Assembly: GCF_004745945.1 (NCBI RefSeq)
Contig: NZ_SRLE01000013.1
Span: forward strand, 62,001 to 126,000
Direction of reading: 5' to 3'
DNA: 64,000 nucleotides
Source: Mangrovimicrobium sediminis
GTDB taxonomy: Bacteria; Pseudomonadota; Gammaproteobacteria; Pseudomonadales; Halieaceae
Below are positions 54,622 to 64,000 of this stretch, piece after piece. Under the pieces are notes generated by a model. It ran no database searches. It was not told the origin of the DNA and was given only the letters and a program-made list of their open reading frames with translations. A program made the translations under genes and the position numbers. The number at the start of each line of letters is the position of its first letter. The stretch's first letter is position 1.

Positions 54622-54787
54622 TCGACGAATTGCGGGATGGAAACGCGAGGAAGCACTGCTCAGTGGCGCTGCGCCCTACGACTCAGGAGGGCGACCCGCC
54701 ACGGTCAGGAATGCCACGAACCGCGGCTCGGGAGCGTGGTCGGGTGAGCGCCCTGGAGGCCAGCTCACCCGGGCGGGGGAGACAGCG

Positions 54788-55672
54788 TTACTCGGCGTAC
54801 ATCCGCCGGGTATCGAACTGCGGCGGCTCCGGCGGGAAGAACAGGCCGAAGGTGAGCTTGTTCAGCCAGTTGCGCTGCAGGCCGTCGAGGGTGTAGACGC
54901 TGTCGAAATTGCCGTCCTCGTCGAGGTTCGGGTAGTCCGGGAAGTTCCTGGCCAGCACGTCGATCGTGTCCTGGGCCAGGTCGTTCATACCCAGCAGGAT
55001 GTAGCCCTGGGCCATCACCGCGAGGCCATCGGGGACGGCCGGGGTACGCTGGAAGTGCTCGACCACGTAGCGGCCGCGATTGACGGCGGCCATATAGGCG
55101 CCGCGGCGGAAGTAGTAGTTGGCGACGATGATCTCGTGGCGGGCCAGCACGTTGCGCAGGTAGACCATGCGCGCGCGGGCGTCCGGGGCGTAGGGGCTGT
55201 CCGGGAAGCGGGTGACCAGCTGGTTGAATTCGGCGAACGCCTCTTTGGCCGGGTTGATGTCGCGCTCGGCGGCGTCGGTGGGCAGGAAGCGGTCGAAAAA
55301 GTCGGTGTTCACGTTGTAGGCGGACAGGCCCTTCATGTAGTAGGCGTAGTCCACGTTCGGGTGGCCCGGGTGCAGGCGGATGAAGCGGTCGGCGGCTTCC
55401 ACGGCGGCCTCGCGCTCGTAGGCCTGGTAGTGGGCGTAGATCAGTTCCAGCTGGGCCTGCTCGGCGTACTTGCCGAAGGGGTAGCGGGATTCCAGCGCCT
55501 GCAGCGAGCGGATGGCGGAGTCGAAGTTGCTGGAGCGCAACTGGCCCTGGGCGCGGTCGTAGATTTCCTGTTCGCCGCTGTCGGCGGCGATGGCGTCTTT
55601 CTCGTCGTTACTTGCACAGCCGATCAGGGTCAGGCCGAGGAGCAGGAGCAGAACGTATCTCAATGATCTCAC
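54788..55672 (-). CDS. bamD: Outer-membrane assembly lipoprotein BamD
   Basis: 294 residues. The lipoprotein signal MRSLRYVLLLLLGLTLIGC gives lipidated Cys19. Five TPR-like repeats follow, beginning EIYDRAQGQLRSSNFDSAIRSLQALESRYPFGKYAEQ, with HPNVDYAYYMKGLSAYN in the third. BamD is an essential partner of BamA in beta-barrel insertion. The GTG at 55672 is chosen because the signal peptide starts there; 14 further upstream codons would spoil it. C-terminus longer than in E. coli. Divergent from rluD, the usual arrangement. Confidence 0.95.
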   Translation of the reverse strand: MRSLRYVLLLLLGLTLIGCASNDEKDAIAADSGEQEIYDRAQGQLRSSNFDSAIRSLQALESRYPFGKYAEQAQLELIYAHYQAYEREAAVEAADRFIRLHPGHPNVDYAYYMKGLSAYNVNTDFFDRFLPTDAAERDINPAKEAFAEFNQLVTRFPDSPYAPDARARMVYLRNVLARHEIIVANYYFRRGAYMAAVNRGRYVVEHFQRTPAVPDGLAVMAQGYILLGMNDLAQDTIDVLARNFPDYPNLDEDGNFDSVYTLDGLQRNWLNKLTFGLFFPPEPPQFDTRRMYAE

Positions 55673-55760
55673 CAGTATGCTGTTGCGGGATGCTAAGATG
55701 CACCCGCGCGTCAAGGCGGGTATTTAACCACAGCCCCGCAGGCGCTTAAACAGGTAAACC

Positions 55761-56726
55761 ATGACCGAAAGGATCGAACACAGCGCCGTGGTGCCCGCCG
55801 CCCTGGCCGGCGAGCGCCTGGACCAGGCGGCGGCGCAATTGTTCCCGGATTACTCGCGCTCGCGCCTGCAGGGCTGGATTCGCGACGGCGGCCTGTTGCT
55901 GGACGGCGCGTCGGCGCGGCCGCGCGACAAGGTCGTCGAGGGCGCGGTGCTGTCCATCGCCACCGAGGCCGAGGCGGCGGTGGGCTGGGCGCCGCAGGCG
56001 ATCGACCTGGACATCGTGTTCGAGGACGACGACATCCTGGTACTGGACAAGCCGGCGGGCCTGGTGGTGCACCCGGCCGCGGGCCACGCGGACGGTACCC
56101 TGGTCAACGCGCTGCTGGCGCACGCGCCGCAGATGGAACTGCTGCCGCGCGGCGGCATCGTGCACCGGCTGGACCGCGAAACCTCGGGCATCATGGTGGC
56201 GGCCAAGACGCTAGCCGCCCACCACCACCTGGTCGACCAGTTGCAGGCGCGCACGGTCAAGCGCGAGTACGCGGCGGTGTGCGTCGGCGCGCTGACCGGC
56301 GGCGGCACGGTAGAGGCGCCGATCGGCCGCCACCCGCGCCAGCGTAAAAAGATGGCAGTGGTCGCAGGCGGCAAACCGGCGATCACCCACTACCGGATTG
56401 CCCAGCGCTTCGGTCACTACACGCATATCGCGGTCAACCTGGAGACCGGGCGCACCCACCAGATTCGCGTGCATATGGCGCACCGGCGCTACCCGCTGGT
56501 GGGCGACCCGGTGTACGGCGGCCGTTTGCGCCTGCCGCCGGGCGCCTCGCCGCTGCTCACCGATACCCTGCGCGGTTTCTCGCGCCAGGCCCTGCACGCG
56601 CGGGTGCTCGGGCTGGTACACCCGCGCAGCGGCGAGACACTGAGCTTCGAATGCCCGCTGCCGGCGGACCTGCAGCACCTGCTGGACGTCCTGGCCAGCG
56701 AGGACCCGGCGGCGGGCCATGCCTGA
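55761..56726 (+). CDS. rluD: 23S rRNA pseudouridine synthase RluD
   Basis: 321 residues (E. coli 326). It forms pseudouridines 1911, 1915 and 1917 in helix 69 of 23S rRNA. The S4 domain is at about 17-60 (GERLDQAAAQLFPDYSRSRL), followed by LDKPAGLVVHPAAGH. The catalytic Asp138 is in GIVHRLDRETSGIM, and ETGRTHQIRVHM lies near the end. The order bamD<->rluD-pgeF-clpB matches E. coli. Overlaps pgeF by 8 bp. Confidence 0.96.
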   Translation: MTERIEHSAVVPAALAGERLDQAAAQLFPDYSRSRLQGWIRDGGLLLDGASARPRDKVVEGAVLSIATEAEAAVGWAPQAIDLDIVFEDDDILVLDKPAGLVVHPAAGHADGTLVNALLAHAPQMELLPRGGIVHRLDRETSGIMVAAKTLAAHHHLVDQLQARTVKREYAAVCVGALTGGGTVEAPIGRHPRQRKKMAVVAGGKPAITHYRIAQRFGHYTHIAVNLETGRTHQIRVHMAHRRYPLVGDPVYGGRLRLPPGASPLLTDTLRGFSRQALHARVLGLVHPRSGETLSFECPLPADLQHLLDVLASEDPAAGHA

Positions 56727-57441
56727 GCCGGACTGGTCGGTTCCCGGCATCCTCGCCCTGTCCAGCGAACGGCAGGGCGGGCGCAGTGCAGCCCCCTGGG
56801 ACACTTTCAACCTCGGCGATCATGTCGGCGACGATCCGGCGGCGGTGGCGGCCAATCGCTCCCGCCTGCAGGCGATGCTGCCCGGGGGAACATCGATCCA
56901 GTGGCTGCAGCAGGTGCACGGCGCCGACGTCGTGCGCGCCGCTGGCCGCGGCTGTCCGCAGGCGGATGCCTGCTGGACGGATACGCCGGGTATCGCCTGC
57001 GCCGTGCTCACCGCCGACTGCCTGCCGGTACTGTTCGCCAGCGCCGATGGTGCTGTGGTGGCCGCGGCCCATGCCGGCTGGCGCGGACTGCTGGCCGGGG
57101 TGCTGGAGGCCACGGTGGCGGCCATGGGCGTCGATCCGGGGCGATTGCAGGCCTGGATGGGGCCGGCCATCGGCCCGCGCGCCTTCGAGGTCGGGCCGGA
57201 GGTGCGCGAGGCCTTTCTCGACGCCGGTGATTCGCGCGCCTGTTTCACCACCAGTCCCAATCCCGGGCGCTACCTGGCGGACATCTACGCCCTGGCCCGT
57301 GCGCGCCTCGCGGCTGCAGGGGTCAGTGCGGTCAGCGGCGGTGGTGAGTGCACGTTCCGCGCGCCGCGCCGTTATTTTTCCTATCGCCGCGACGGTGAAA
57401 CCGGCCGCATGGCCAGCCTGATCTGCATCAAGCCGCAGTGA
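56719..57441 (+). CDS. pgeF: Purine nucleoside phosphorylase/laccase-like PgeF (YfiH)
   Basis: 240 residues. The Zn/Cu ligands are His67 (QVHGADV), Cys101 (TADCLPVLF) and His118 (AAHAGWRGL). The family is annotated as multicopper-like but described as adenosine-processing, and PgeF edits misincorporated peptidoglycan precursors in E. coli. It overlaps rluD and precedes clpB by 92 bp, in the conserved order. Confidence 0.93.
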   Translation: MPEPDWSVPGILALSSERQGGRSAAPWDTFNLGDHVGDDPAAVAANRSRLQAMLPGGTSIQWLQQVHGADVVRAAGRGCPQADACWTDTPGIACAVLTADCLPVLFASADGAVVAAAHAGWRGLLAGVLEATVAAMGVDPGRLQAWMGPAIGPRAFEVGPEVREAFLDAGDSRACFTTSPNPGRYLADIYALARARLAAAGVSAVSGGGECTFRAPRRYFSYRRDGETGRMASLICIKPQ

Positions 57442-57448
57442 TTCCCCA

Positions 57449-57476
57449 CTTGAATTAAGGGCTTTCGCCCGCATAT
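57449..57476 (+). promoter_or_regulatory. Sigma32 heat-shock promoter of clpB
   Basis: CTTGAA (57449-57454) and CCCGCATAT (57468-57476) are separated by 13 bp, a near-consensus RpoH promoter. Both lie after the pgeF stop and before the clpB ATG at 57534. Confidence 0.85.
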
Positions 57477-57533
57477 CCCCGGCAGTAGAGATTTAAGCCC
57501 CCGGCACAGGCCCGCGGGCAATGAGGATATGCA

Positions 57534-60116
<2,583 letters not shown>

Positions 60117-60262
60117 GCCCGGAAGTGATGAATCCCGCCCAGGCAGCTACAATTGATATGTAACTGCCAGCGCGATTTCTCCATACTGCGCAAGTCCGGT
60201 GCGGTGCAGCCAGCGAGCTGACTGCAGGAAGAGCAGGAACAGAATCAGACGGAGGTCTGGTG

Positions 60263-60649
60263 ATGCGGCGGGATAGCGGATTCACGCTTATCGAGCTTAT
60301 GGTGGTCGTCAGTATCGTGGCGATCCTGATGGCCATCGCCGTGCCCGCGTTCCAGCGCCAGGTGCTCAAGGGGCACCGGGCCGCCGCCCAGGGCGAGATG
60401 ATGATCCTGGCCAACCGGCAGGCCCAGTACCTGCTCTCCGAGCGCCGCTATTTCGACCCCAACGACGTGTCCTATACCTGGCCGGACGAGGTCAGCAAGC
60501 ACTACATCTGCAGCTATACCCGGACGGCCTCGCCGGCGCCGCCCTCGTTTACGATCACCTGTGCGCCCAGGGGTGAGCAGACCAGGGACGGAGGGCCGCT
60601 CACACTCAATAATCTCGGCGTCAAGACGCCCCCGGACCTTTGGGAGTGA
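60263..60649 (+). CDS. pilE: PilE-like minor pilin
   Basis: 128 residues. A short prepilin leader (MRRDSG) precedes FTLIELMVVVSIVAILMAIAVP, with mature Glu5. The C-terminal part has QAQYLLSERRYFDPND and a late YICSYTRTA, FTITCAPRGEQTRDGGPLTLNNLGVK disulfide-loop pattern, as in PilE. GGAGG seven bases upstream supports the ATG at 60263 over the preceding GTG. It is the first gene of the operon pilE-V-W-X-Y1; in Pseudomonas pilE is last. Confidence 0.9.
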   Translation: MRRDSGFTLIELMVVVSIVAILMAIAVPAFQRQVLKGHRAAAQGEMMILANRQAQYLLSERRYFDPNDVSYTWPDEVSKHYICSYTRTASPAPPSFTITCAPRGEQTRDGGPLTLNNLGVKTPPDLWE

Positions 60650-60652
60650 GCC

Positions 60653-61237
60653 ATGCTGCGCGAGCGGAGCCGACAGTCCGGCGCACTGATGATCGAGGTC
60701 CTGATCACCATCGCAATCGTGGTGATTGGCGTCGTCGGCCTGCTGCAGATCCAGTCGCGCCTGCAGGAATCCGAAGTTGAGGCCTACCAGCGCAGCCAGG
60801 CGCTGATGCTGCTCAACGACATGGCCGACCGGCTCTCCACCAACCGGGTCAATGCGGACGCCTACGTCACCACCGGCCTCGCCACACCCTATCTCGGGGT
60901 GGGGGGCGAGGACTCGGTGTGCGACTCGGCGGATGCCAGTGTCGTTGCGATCGACCTGCGCGAGTGGTGTGAGCAGCTGCGCGGCGCGGCCGAGACCAGT
61001 GGCGGTACTGCGGTCGGCGGCATGATCGGCGCCCGCGGTTGTGTGCAACCCGTGGGCATCGGTGCCTTCATGGTGACGGTGGCATGGCAGGGCCTGACCC
61101 CGGTGGCCGCGCCGCCGGCGAGCGTCAGCTGTGCCGTCGGCCTGTACAACCAGCCCTCGCCTTCACCGTGCGTGAACGACGAGTGCCGCCGCTACGTGAC
61201 CACCATGGTGCGCCTGGCCAACCTGGAGTCCACATGA
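60653..61237 (+). CDS. pilV: Type IV pilus modification/minor pilin PilV
   Basis: 194 residues. The prepilin site is QSG before ALMIEVLITIAIVVIGVVGLLQIQ, the PilV pattern with Glu5 (after A-L-M-I). SEVEAYQRSQALMLLNDMADRLSTNR is the conserved helix extension of PilV. Six cysteines lie in the globular domain. It is 3 bp after pilE and overlaps pilW by ATGA. Confidence 0.9.
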   Translation: MLRERSRQSGALMIEVLITIAIVVIGVVGLLQIQSRLQESEVEAYQRSQALMLLNDMADRLSTNRVNADAYVTTGLATPYLGVGGEDSVCDSADASVVAIDLREWCEQLRGAAETSGGTAVGGMIGARGCVQPVGIGAFMVTVAWQGLTPVAAPPASVSCAVGLYNQPSPSPCVNDECRRYVTTMVRLANLEST

Positions 61238-62436
61238 TGGGGAGCCCGGCCCGCACAAAGCAGCTTGCCGCCCTGTCCCGCACCTCCGGGCACGGACAGG
61301 GCGGCCTGAGCCTGGTTGAACTGATGGTCGCCATGGCGCTCAGCCTGCTGATCGTCATGGCCCTGACCGGTCTGTTCGTGGATGTCTCCCGCTCCAACGC
61401 GGAGATGGCCAAGACCAACACCCAGATCGAAAATGCCCGTTTTGCCATGCAGTTCCTGCGCAATGACCTCATCCATGCGGGCTACTGGAACGCCCATATT
61501 CCCGAGTTCGACGACCTCAGCCACACCGGCGCGCCGACGGACTACCCCACGGCGATACCGGCGCCCTGTGCGGAATTCGACGACTGGGACACCAACGTCG
61601 ACGGCCTGGTCGACGCCGCGGACGACTATGTCCGCGGGCTGATGGCGATTCCCCTGCAGGCCTACGACAGCGTGCCCTCCGGCTGCACCCTGCCCAATTA
61701 CCTCGCCGATACCGATGTGCTGTTGGTCCGCCACGCCCAGACCTGCGCGGTCGGCGATGTGAATTGCGATCCCTTTGACCCCAACGAGTTGTATTTCACC
61801 AATGCGAATTGCTACTCGGGCCAGATCAATGCCGGTATCAACTTCACCCTGGATCCGAACTCGCCGGTCACGCCCTTCGAACTCGACTGCGCCACGCCGG
61901 TCGCCCCGCGTCGCTACGTGCAATCGATCTACTACATTCGCGATTACGCAGTAGACCCGGGTGATGCGATTCCCACCCTGGTGCGCTCCGAATTCGGCTT
62001 CAGCGGCGGCGAATTGAAACAGCAGCCGGCGCAGGCCCTGGTCGAGGGGATCGAGCGGTTCCGCGTGGAACTGGGGCTGGACCGCAAGAGCGATACCGGG
62101 GAGGACGTCGACCCCAACGACCCCATCGCCTGGGCGGATGAAGACGTGCGCTACTCGCCGCGCAACCGCGGCGATGGTGTTCCCGAGAGTTTCGTGCACT
62201 GTGAACCGTCCTGCGCACTGGATGAACTGACCAACGTCGTCGCCGTCAAGCTGTTCCTGCTGGCCCGCGCGACCGAGGTTTCTGCCGGGTATGCCGACAC
62301 CAAAACCTATCAACTGGGGTCCGGTTTTACCGTCGCCGCCGCCGACCTGCCCGCGGGCACGGGCTTCAAGCGGCATGCCTTCAGTTCCACGGTGCGCCTG
62401 AACAATGTTTCCGGGCGCAGGGAGACACCGCCATGA
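61234..62436 (+). CDS. pilW: Minor pilin PilW
   Basis: 400 residues. An extended leader (about 24 residues) precedes GQGG and LSLVELMVAMALSLLIVMAL, with mature Glu5. The helix continues KTNTQIENARFAMQFLRNDLIHAGYW, the hallmark of PilW. A long beta-rich domain of varied loops follows, with a late TNVVAVKLFLLARATEV. Two adjacent ATG codons at 61234 and 61237; the first gives an ATGA overlap with pilV, and GGAG is nearby. It overlaps pilX by ATGA. Confidence 0.9.
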   Translation: MMGSPARTKQLAALSRTSGHGQGGLSLVELMVAMALSLLIVMALTGLFVDVSRSNAEMAKTNTQIENARFAMQFLRNDLIHAGYWNAHIPEFDDLSHTGAPTDYPTAIPAPCAEFDDWDTNVDGLVDAADDYVRGLMAIPLQAYDSVPSGCTLPNYLADTDVLLVRHAQTCAVGDVNCDPFDPNELYFTNANCYSGQINAGINFTLDPNSPVTPFELDCATPVAPRRYVQSIYYIRDYAVDPGDAIPTLVRSEFGFSGGELKQQPAQALVEGIERFRVELGLDRKSDTGEDVDPNDPIAWADEDVRYSPRNRGDGVPESFVHCEPSCALDELTNVVAVKLFLLARATEVSAGYADTKTYQLGSGFTVAAADLPAGTGFKRHAFSSTVRLNNVSGRRETPP

Positions 62437-62936
62437 GAGCGGCCGGAAGCCAGCGCGGCGTGATCACCATTTTCGTTTCAATGATGATGCTGCTGCTCAC
62501 CACCATTCTTGTCGTCACCGCCTACGCCATCAGCACCAACAATCTCAATGCGGTGGGTAATGTGCAGGTGCGCGACGAGGCCATAGCCGCGGGCCAGTGG
62601 TATATCGAGGCCGCGATTCAATCCGACTTCACCACCCCGCCAGCGTCTCCCGCAGACCTGGTGCTGGTGGATGCGCCCATGGATATCAACAACGATGGTG
62701 TCGTGGATTACTTCGTCGACCGCGAGGCCCCCGAATGTATCCAGGCGACCCAGGCGAGTACCCCCGCGGCGAGCAGCGTTACGCTTCCCGGGTTCAGTGC
62801 CGGCAATGCCTGGAACATCCTGTGGGAAATCCGCGTCAACGCCACTGATGTGGTGACCGGCGCGGACGTCCGGTTGGCGCAAGGCGTGCGCCTGCTGGTG
62901 ACGAATACACAGAAGACGCTGTTCTGCGGTCCCTGA
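62433..62936 (+). CDS. pilX: PilX-like minor pilin
   Basis: 167 residues. The leader MRAAGSQRG precedes VITIFVSMMMLLLTTILVVTAYAIS, a PilX-type helix. The position after the cleaved Gly that normally holds Glu5 appears as Phe (V-I-T-I-F), so the usual Glu5 is absent, as occurs in some PilX/GspK-like tip pilins. The helix continues NLNAVGNVQVRDEAIAAGQWYIEAAI. Overlaps pilW by ATGA and precedes pilY1 by 38 bp. Confidence 0.83.
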   Translation: MRAAGSQRGVITIFVSMMMLLLTTILVVTAYAISTNNLNAVGNVQVRDEAIAAGQWYIEAAIQSDFTTPPASPADLVLVDAPMDINNDGVVDYFVDREAPECIQATQASTPAASSVTLPGFSAGNAWNILWEIRVNATDVVTGADVRLAQGVRLLVTNTQKTLFCGP

Positions 62937-62974
62937 AAATTGGTTCCTGGCCACGGCTGGCCCGGGAGGCGGGT

Positions 62975-64000
62975 ATGAACACTGTAATCAGGAAGCTGCT
63001 TTTCACCCTCTGTAGCGTGGCATGCACGGCGTCGTTGCGCGCGGAGGACATCGACCTGTTTCTCGGCGCGCCACCGGTGGAAGCCGGAGTGCCCAATGTG
63101 TTGTTCATCATCGACAACACCTCAAACTGGCGGCAGCCGTTTGACGATGAAATGGACGCGCTTGTCGATGTGTTTGAAGCGCTGCCCGTCGGCTCCGTCA
63201 ACGTCGGCATCATGCTGAACAGCAAGGTCAATTCGGTTGTTCGCAACGTCAAGGGTGGCTATGTGCGCGCGGCGATCAGGCTGATCGACGAGGACGCAAA
63301 GGACGACTACCGATTGATGCTGCTGGGCAACCAGGATGACGGCGGGTCTATCCGTGGCTTCCAGAGCAATGTTCACGACGGCGCCGGTGGCCAGGCCTCG
63401 GTGGTCATGGCGGAAGCCTGGCAGTATTTCTCCGGTGGCGAACCGTTCGCCGGCAACCACGAGGAGGCGGATTATCGGGGCAACACCTACATGTACAACG
63501 GGGGAAATGCCGTGAAGTGCTGCGCTGAATCTCACGACGTGTGGGGCAGGCCGGGTAACGCGCTGGATAGCTTGCGCGCCAGCGCTTACAACAGTCCGGT
63601 AGATCCAAACGATTCCTGCGCCGGCAATTATATTATTTACATCGGCAACGGTCCCAACCAGAGTTCGGCGAGTTCCGAACGCAACGCGGACCAACTACTG
63701 CTCGCCGCGGACTGGCCCTACAGCGCTACCGGCGGCATATCGGGAAGCGGGGTCATCGGCTCCGGGGGCGGGGGAGCGCAGTGGGTCGACCTGGCGCCTG
63801 AAGTCACCGTGGTCGATGGTCCCGGCCAGTACCTGGCCGACGAATGGGCCGCGTTCATGCGGCACAGCCGCTACGGCATTTCCACCTACACCATCGATAT
63901 CAACGCGACAACCAGCGGCCAGGGTCCTGCCTGGTCGGATACCATGCGCAATATGGCGCACCACGGTGGTGGCGAGTATGTCGACATCGACGGTGACTAC
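62975..64000 (+). CDS. pilY1: PilY1-like pilus tip protein (partial, 3' end outside)
   Basis: 342 codons are open to the window edge. GGGAGG five bases before the ATG supports the start. A signal peptide (MNTVIRKLLFTLCSVACTASLRA) is followed by a vWA-like domain: PNVLFIIDNTSNWRQPF in place of DxSxS, then DYRLMLLGNQ and a HPDG-like region. The Cys-rich AVKCCAESHD, NDSCAGNYIIYIGNGPNQSS and the Gly-rich GSGVIGSGGGGAQW follow. PilY1 binds the pilus tip with the minor pilins and mediates adhesion and mechanosensing. The beta-propeller part is beyond the window. Confidence 0.88.
   Translation, partial: MNTVIRKLLFTLCSVACTASLRAEDIDLFLGAPPVEAGVPNVLFIIDNTSNWRQPFDDEMDALVDVFEALPVGSVNVGIMLNSKVNSVVRNVKGGYVRAAIRLIDEDAKDDYRLMLLGNQDDGGSIRGFQSNVHDGAGGQASVVMAEAWQYFSGGEPFAGNHEEADYRGNTYMYNGGNAVKCCAESHDVWGRPGNALDSLRASAYNSPVDPNDSCAGNYIIYIGNGPNQSSASSERNADQLLLAADWPYSATGGISGSGVIGSGGGGAQWVDLAPEVTVVDGPGQYLADEWAAFMRHSRYGISTYTIDINATTSGQGPAWSDTMRNMAHHGGGEYVDIDGDY

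Larger units (their letters stand above)
53645..54787. repeat. Repeat island 3, between convergent nadE and bamD
   Basis: An 1143-bp stretch with no credible gene; open frames across it are low-complexity and repeat-derived. It contains an 83-bp tandem repeat, a 193-bp nested hairpin, compound microsatellites, hairpin-family copy E and a 23-bp minisatellite. Both flanking genes end into it. Confidence 0.88.

Overview
The window looks like chromosomal DNA from a high-GC, aerobic gammaproteobacterium. The gene clusters are typical of that class: prs-tRNA-Gln-ispE-lolB, hemA-prfA-prmC, ribF-ileS-lspA-fkpB-ispH, rluD-pgeF-clpB, pilSR and a pilE/V/W/X/Y1 minor-pilin operon. A marine Cellvibrionales/Halieaceae-type organism is my best guess, from gene order and protein style only. 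Coding density is high and most genes are core housekeeping.

Layout. 1-1.4 kb: end of a DUF4136-type protein, elongator tRNA-Met, a phenol-MetA-like outer-membrane protein. 1.5-8.3 kb (minus): ychF, pth, rplY, prs, tRNA-Gln, ispE, lolB and a TPR lipoprotein. 8.5-12.5 kb (plus): hemA, prfA, prmC, moeB. 12.5-17.8 kb: MATE transporter, DoxX, rhlB, cysZ, a CWC protein, an Smr protein. 18.6-23.9 kb (minus): nth, dapC, glnD, map. 24.2-26 kb: rpsB-tsf with an internal attenuator-like terminator. 26-31.2 kb: two hypotheticals, class I fumarase, exonuclease I. 31.2-38.4 kb (minus): an accessory-looking block of acyltransferase, HlyD adaptor, FtsX/MacB-type ABC permease, ABC ATPase and methyltransferase. 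39-48 kb (plus): pyrB, a Nudix hydrolase, murJ, ribF, ileS, lspA, fkpB, ispH. 48.3-51.9 kb: a FimT-like pilin facing pilR-pilS. 52-53.6 kb: nadE. 54.8-60.1 kb: bamD, rluD, pgeF, clpB. 60.3-64 kb: minor pilins and the start of a PilY1-like protein that runs off the window.

How the genes work together. ispE and ispH are two steps of the MEP isoprenoid pathway. lolB and bamD serve outer-membrane lipoprotein and protein assembly. The translation genes include ychF, pth, rplY, prfA, prmC, rpsB, tsf, ileS, map and two tRNAs. pilSR, FimT and the pilE-Y1 operon point to type IV pili.

The most unusual content is not protein-coding. Three intergenic islands (17.8-18.6, 27.4-28.2 and 53.6-54.8 kb) carry a dispersed repeat family. 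Each full copy has a nearly invariant 52-nt core closed by a 27-32 bp stem. The stem sequence differs in every copy, yet its two arms stay complementary. The core can itself fold into small hairpins with a conserved ATGGAT apex, and one diverged copy shows compensatory changes in one of these hairpins. In two islands the copies sit as opposite-orientation pairs about 240-280 bp apart. Minisatellites, tandem duplications and a larger nested hairpin surround them. I do not recognise this as a described element.
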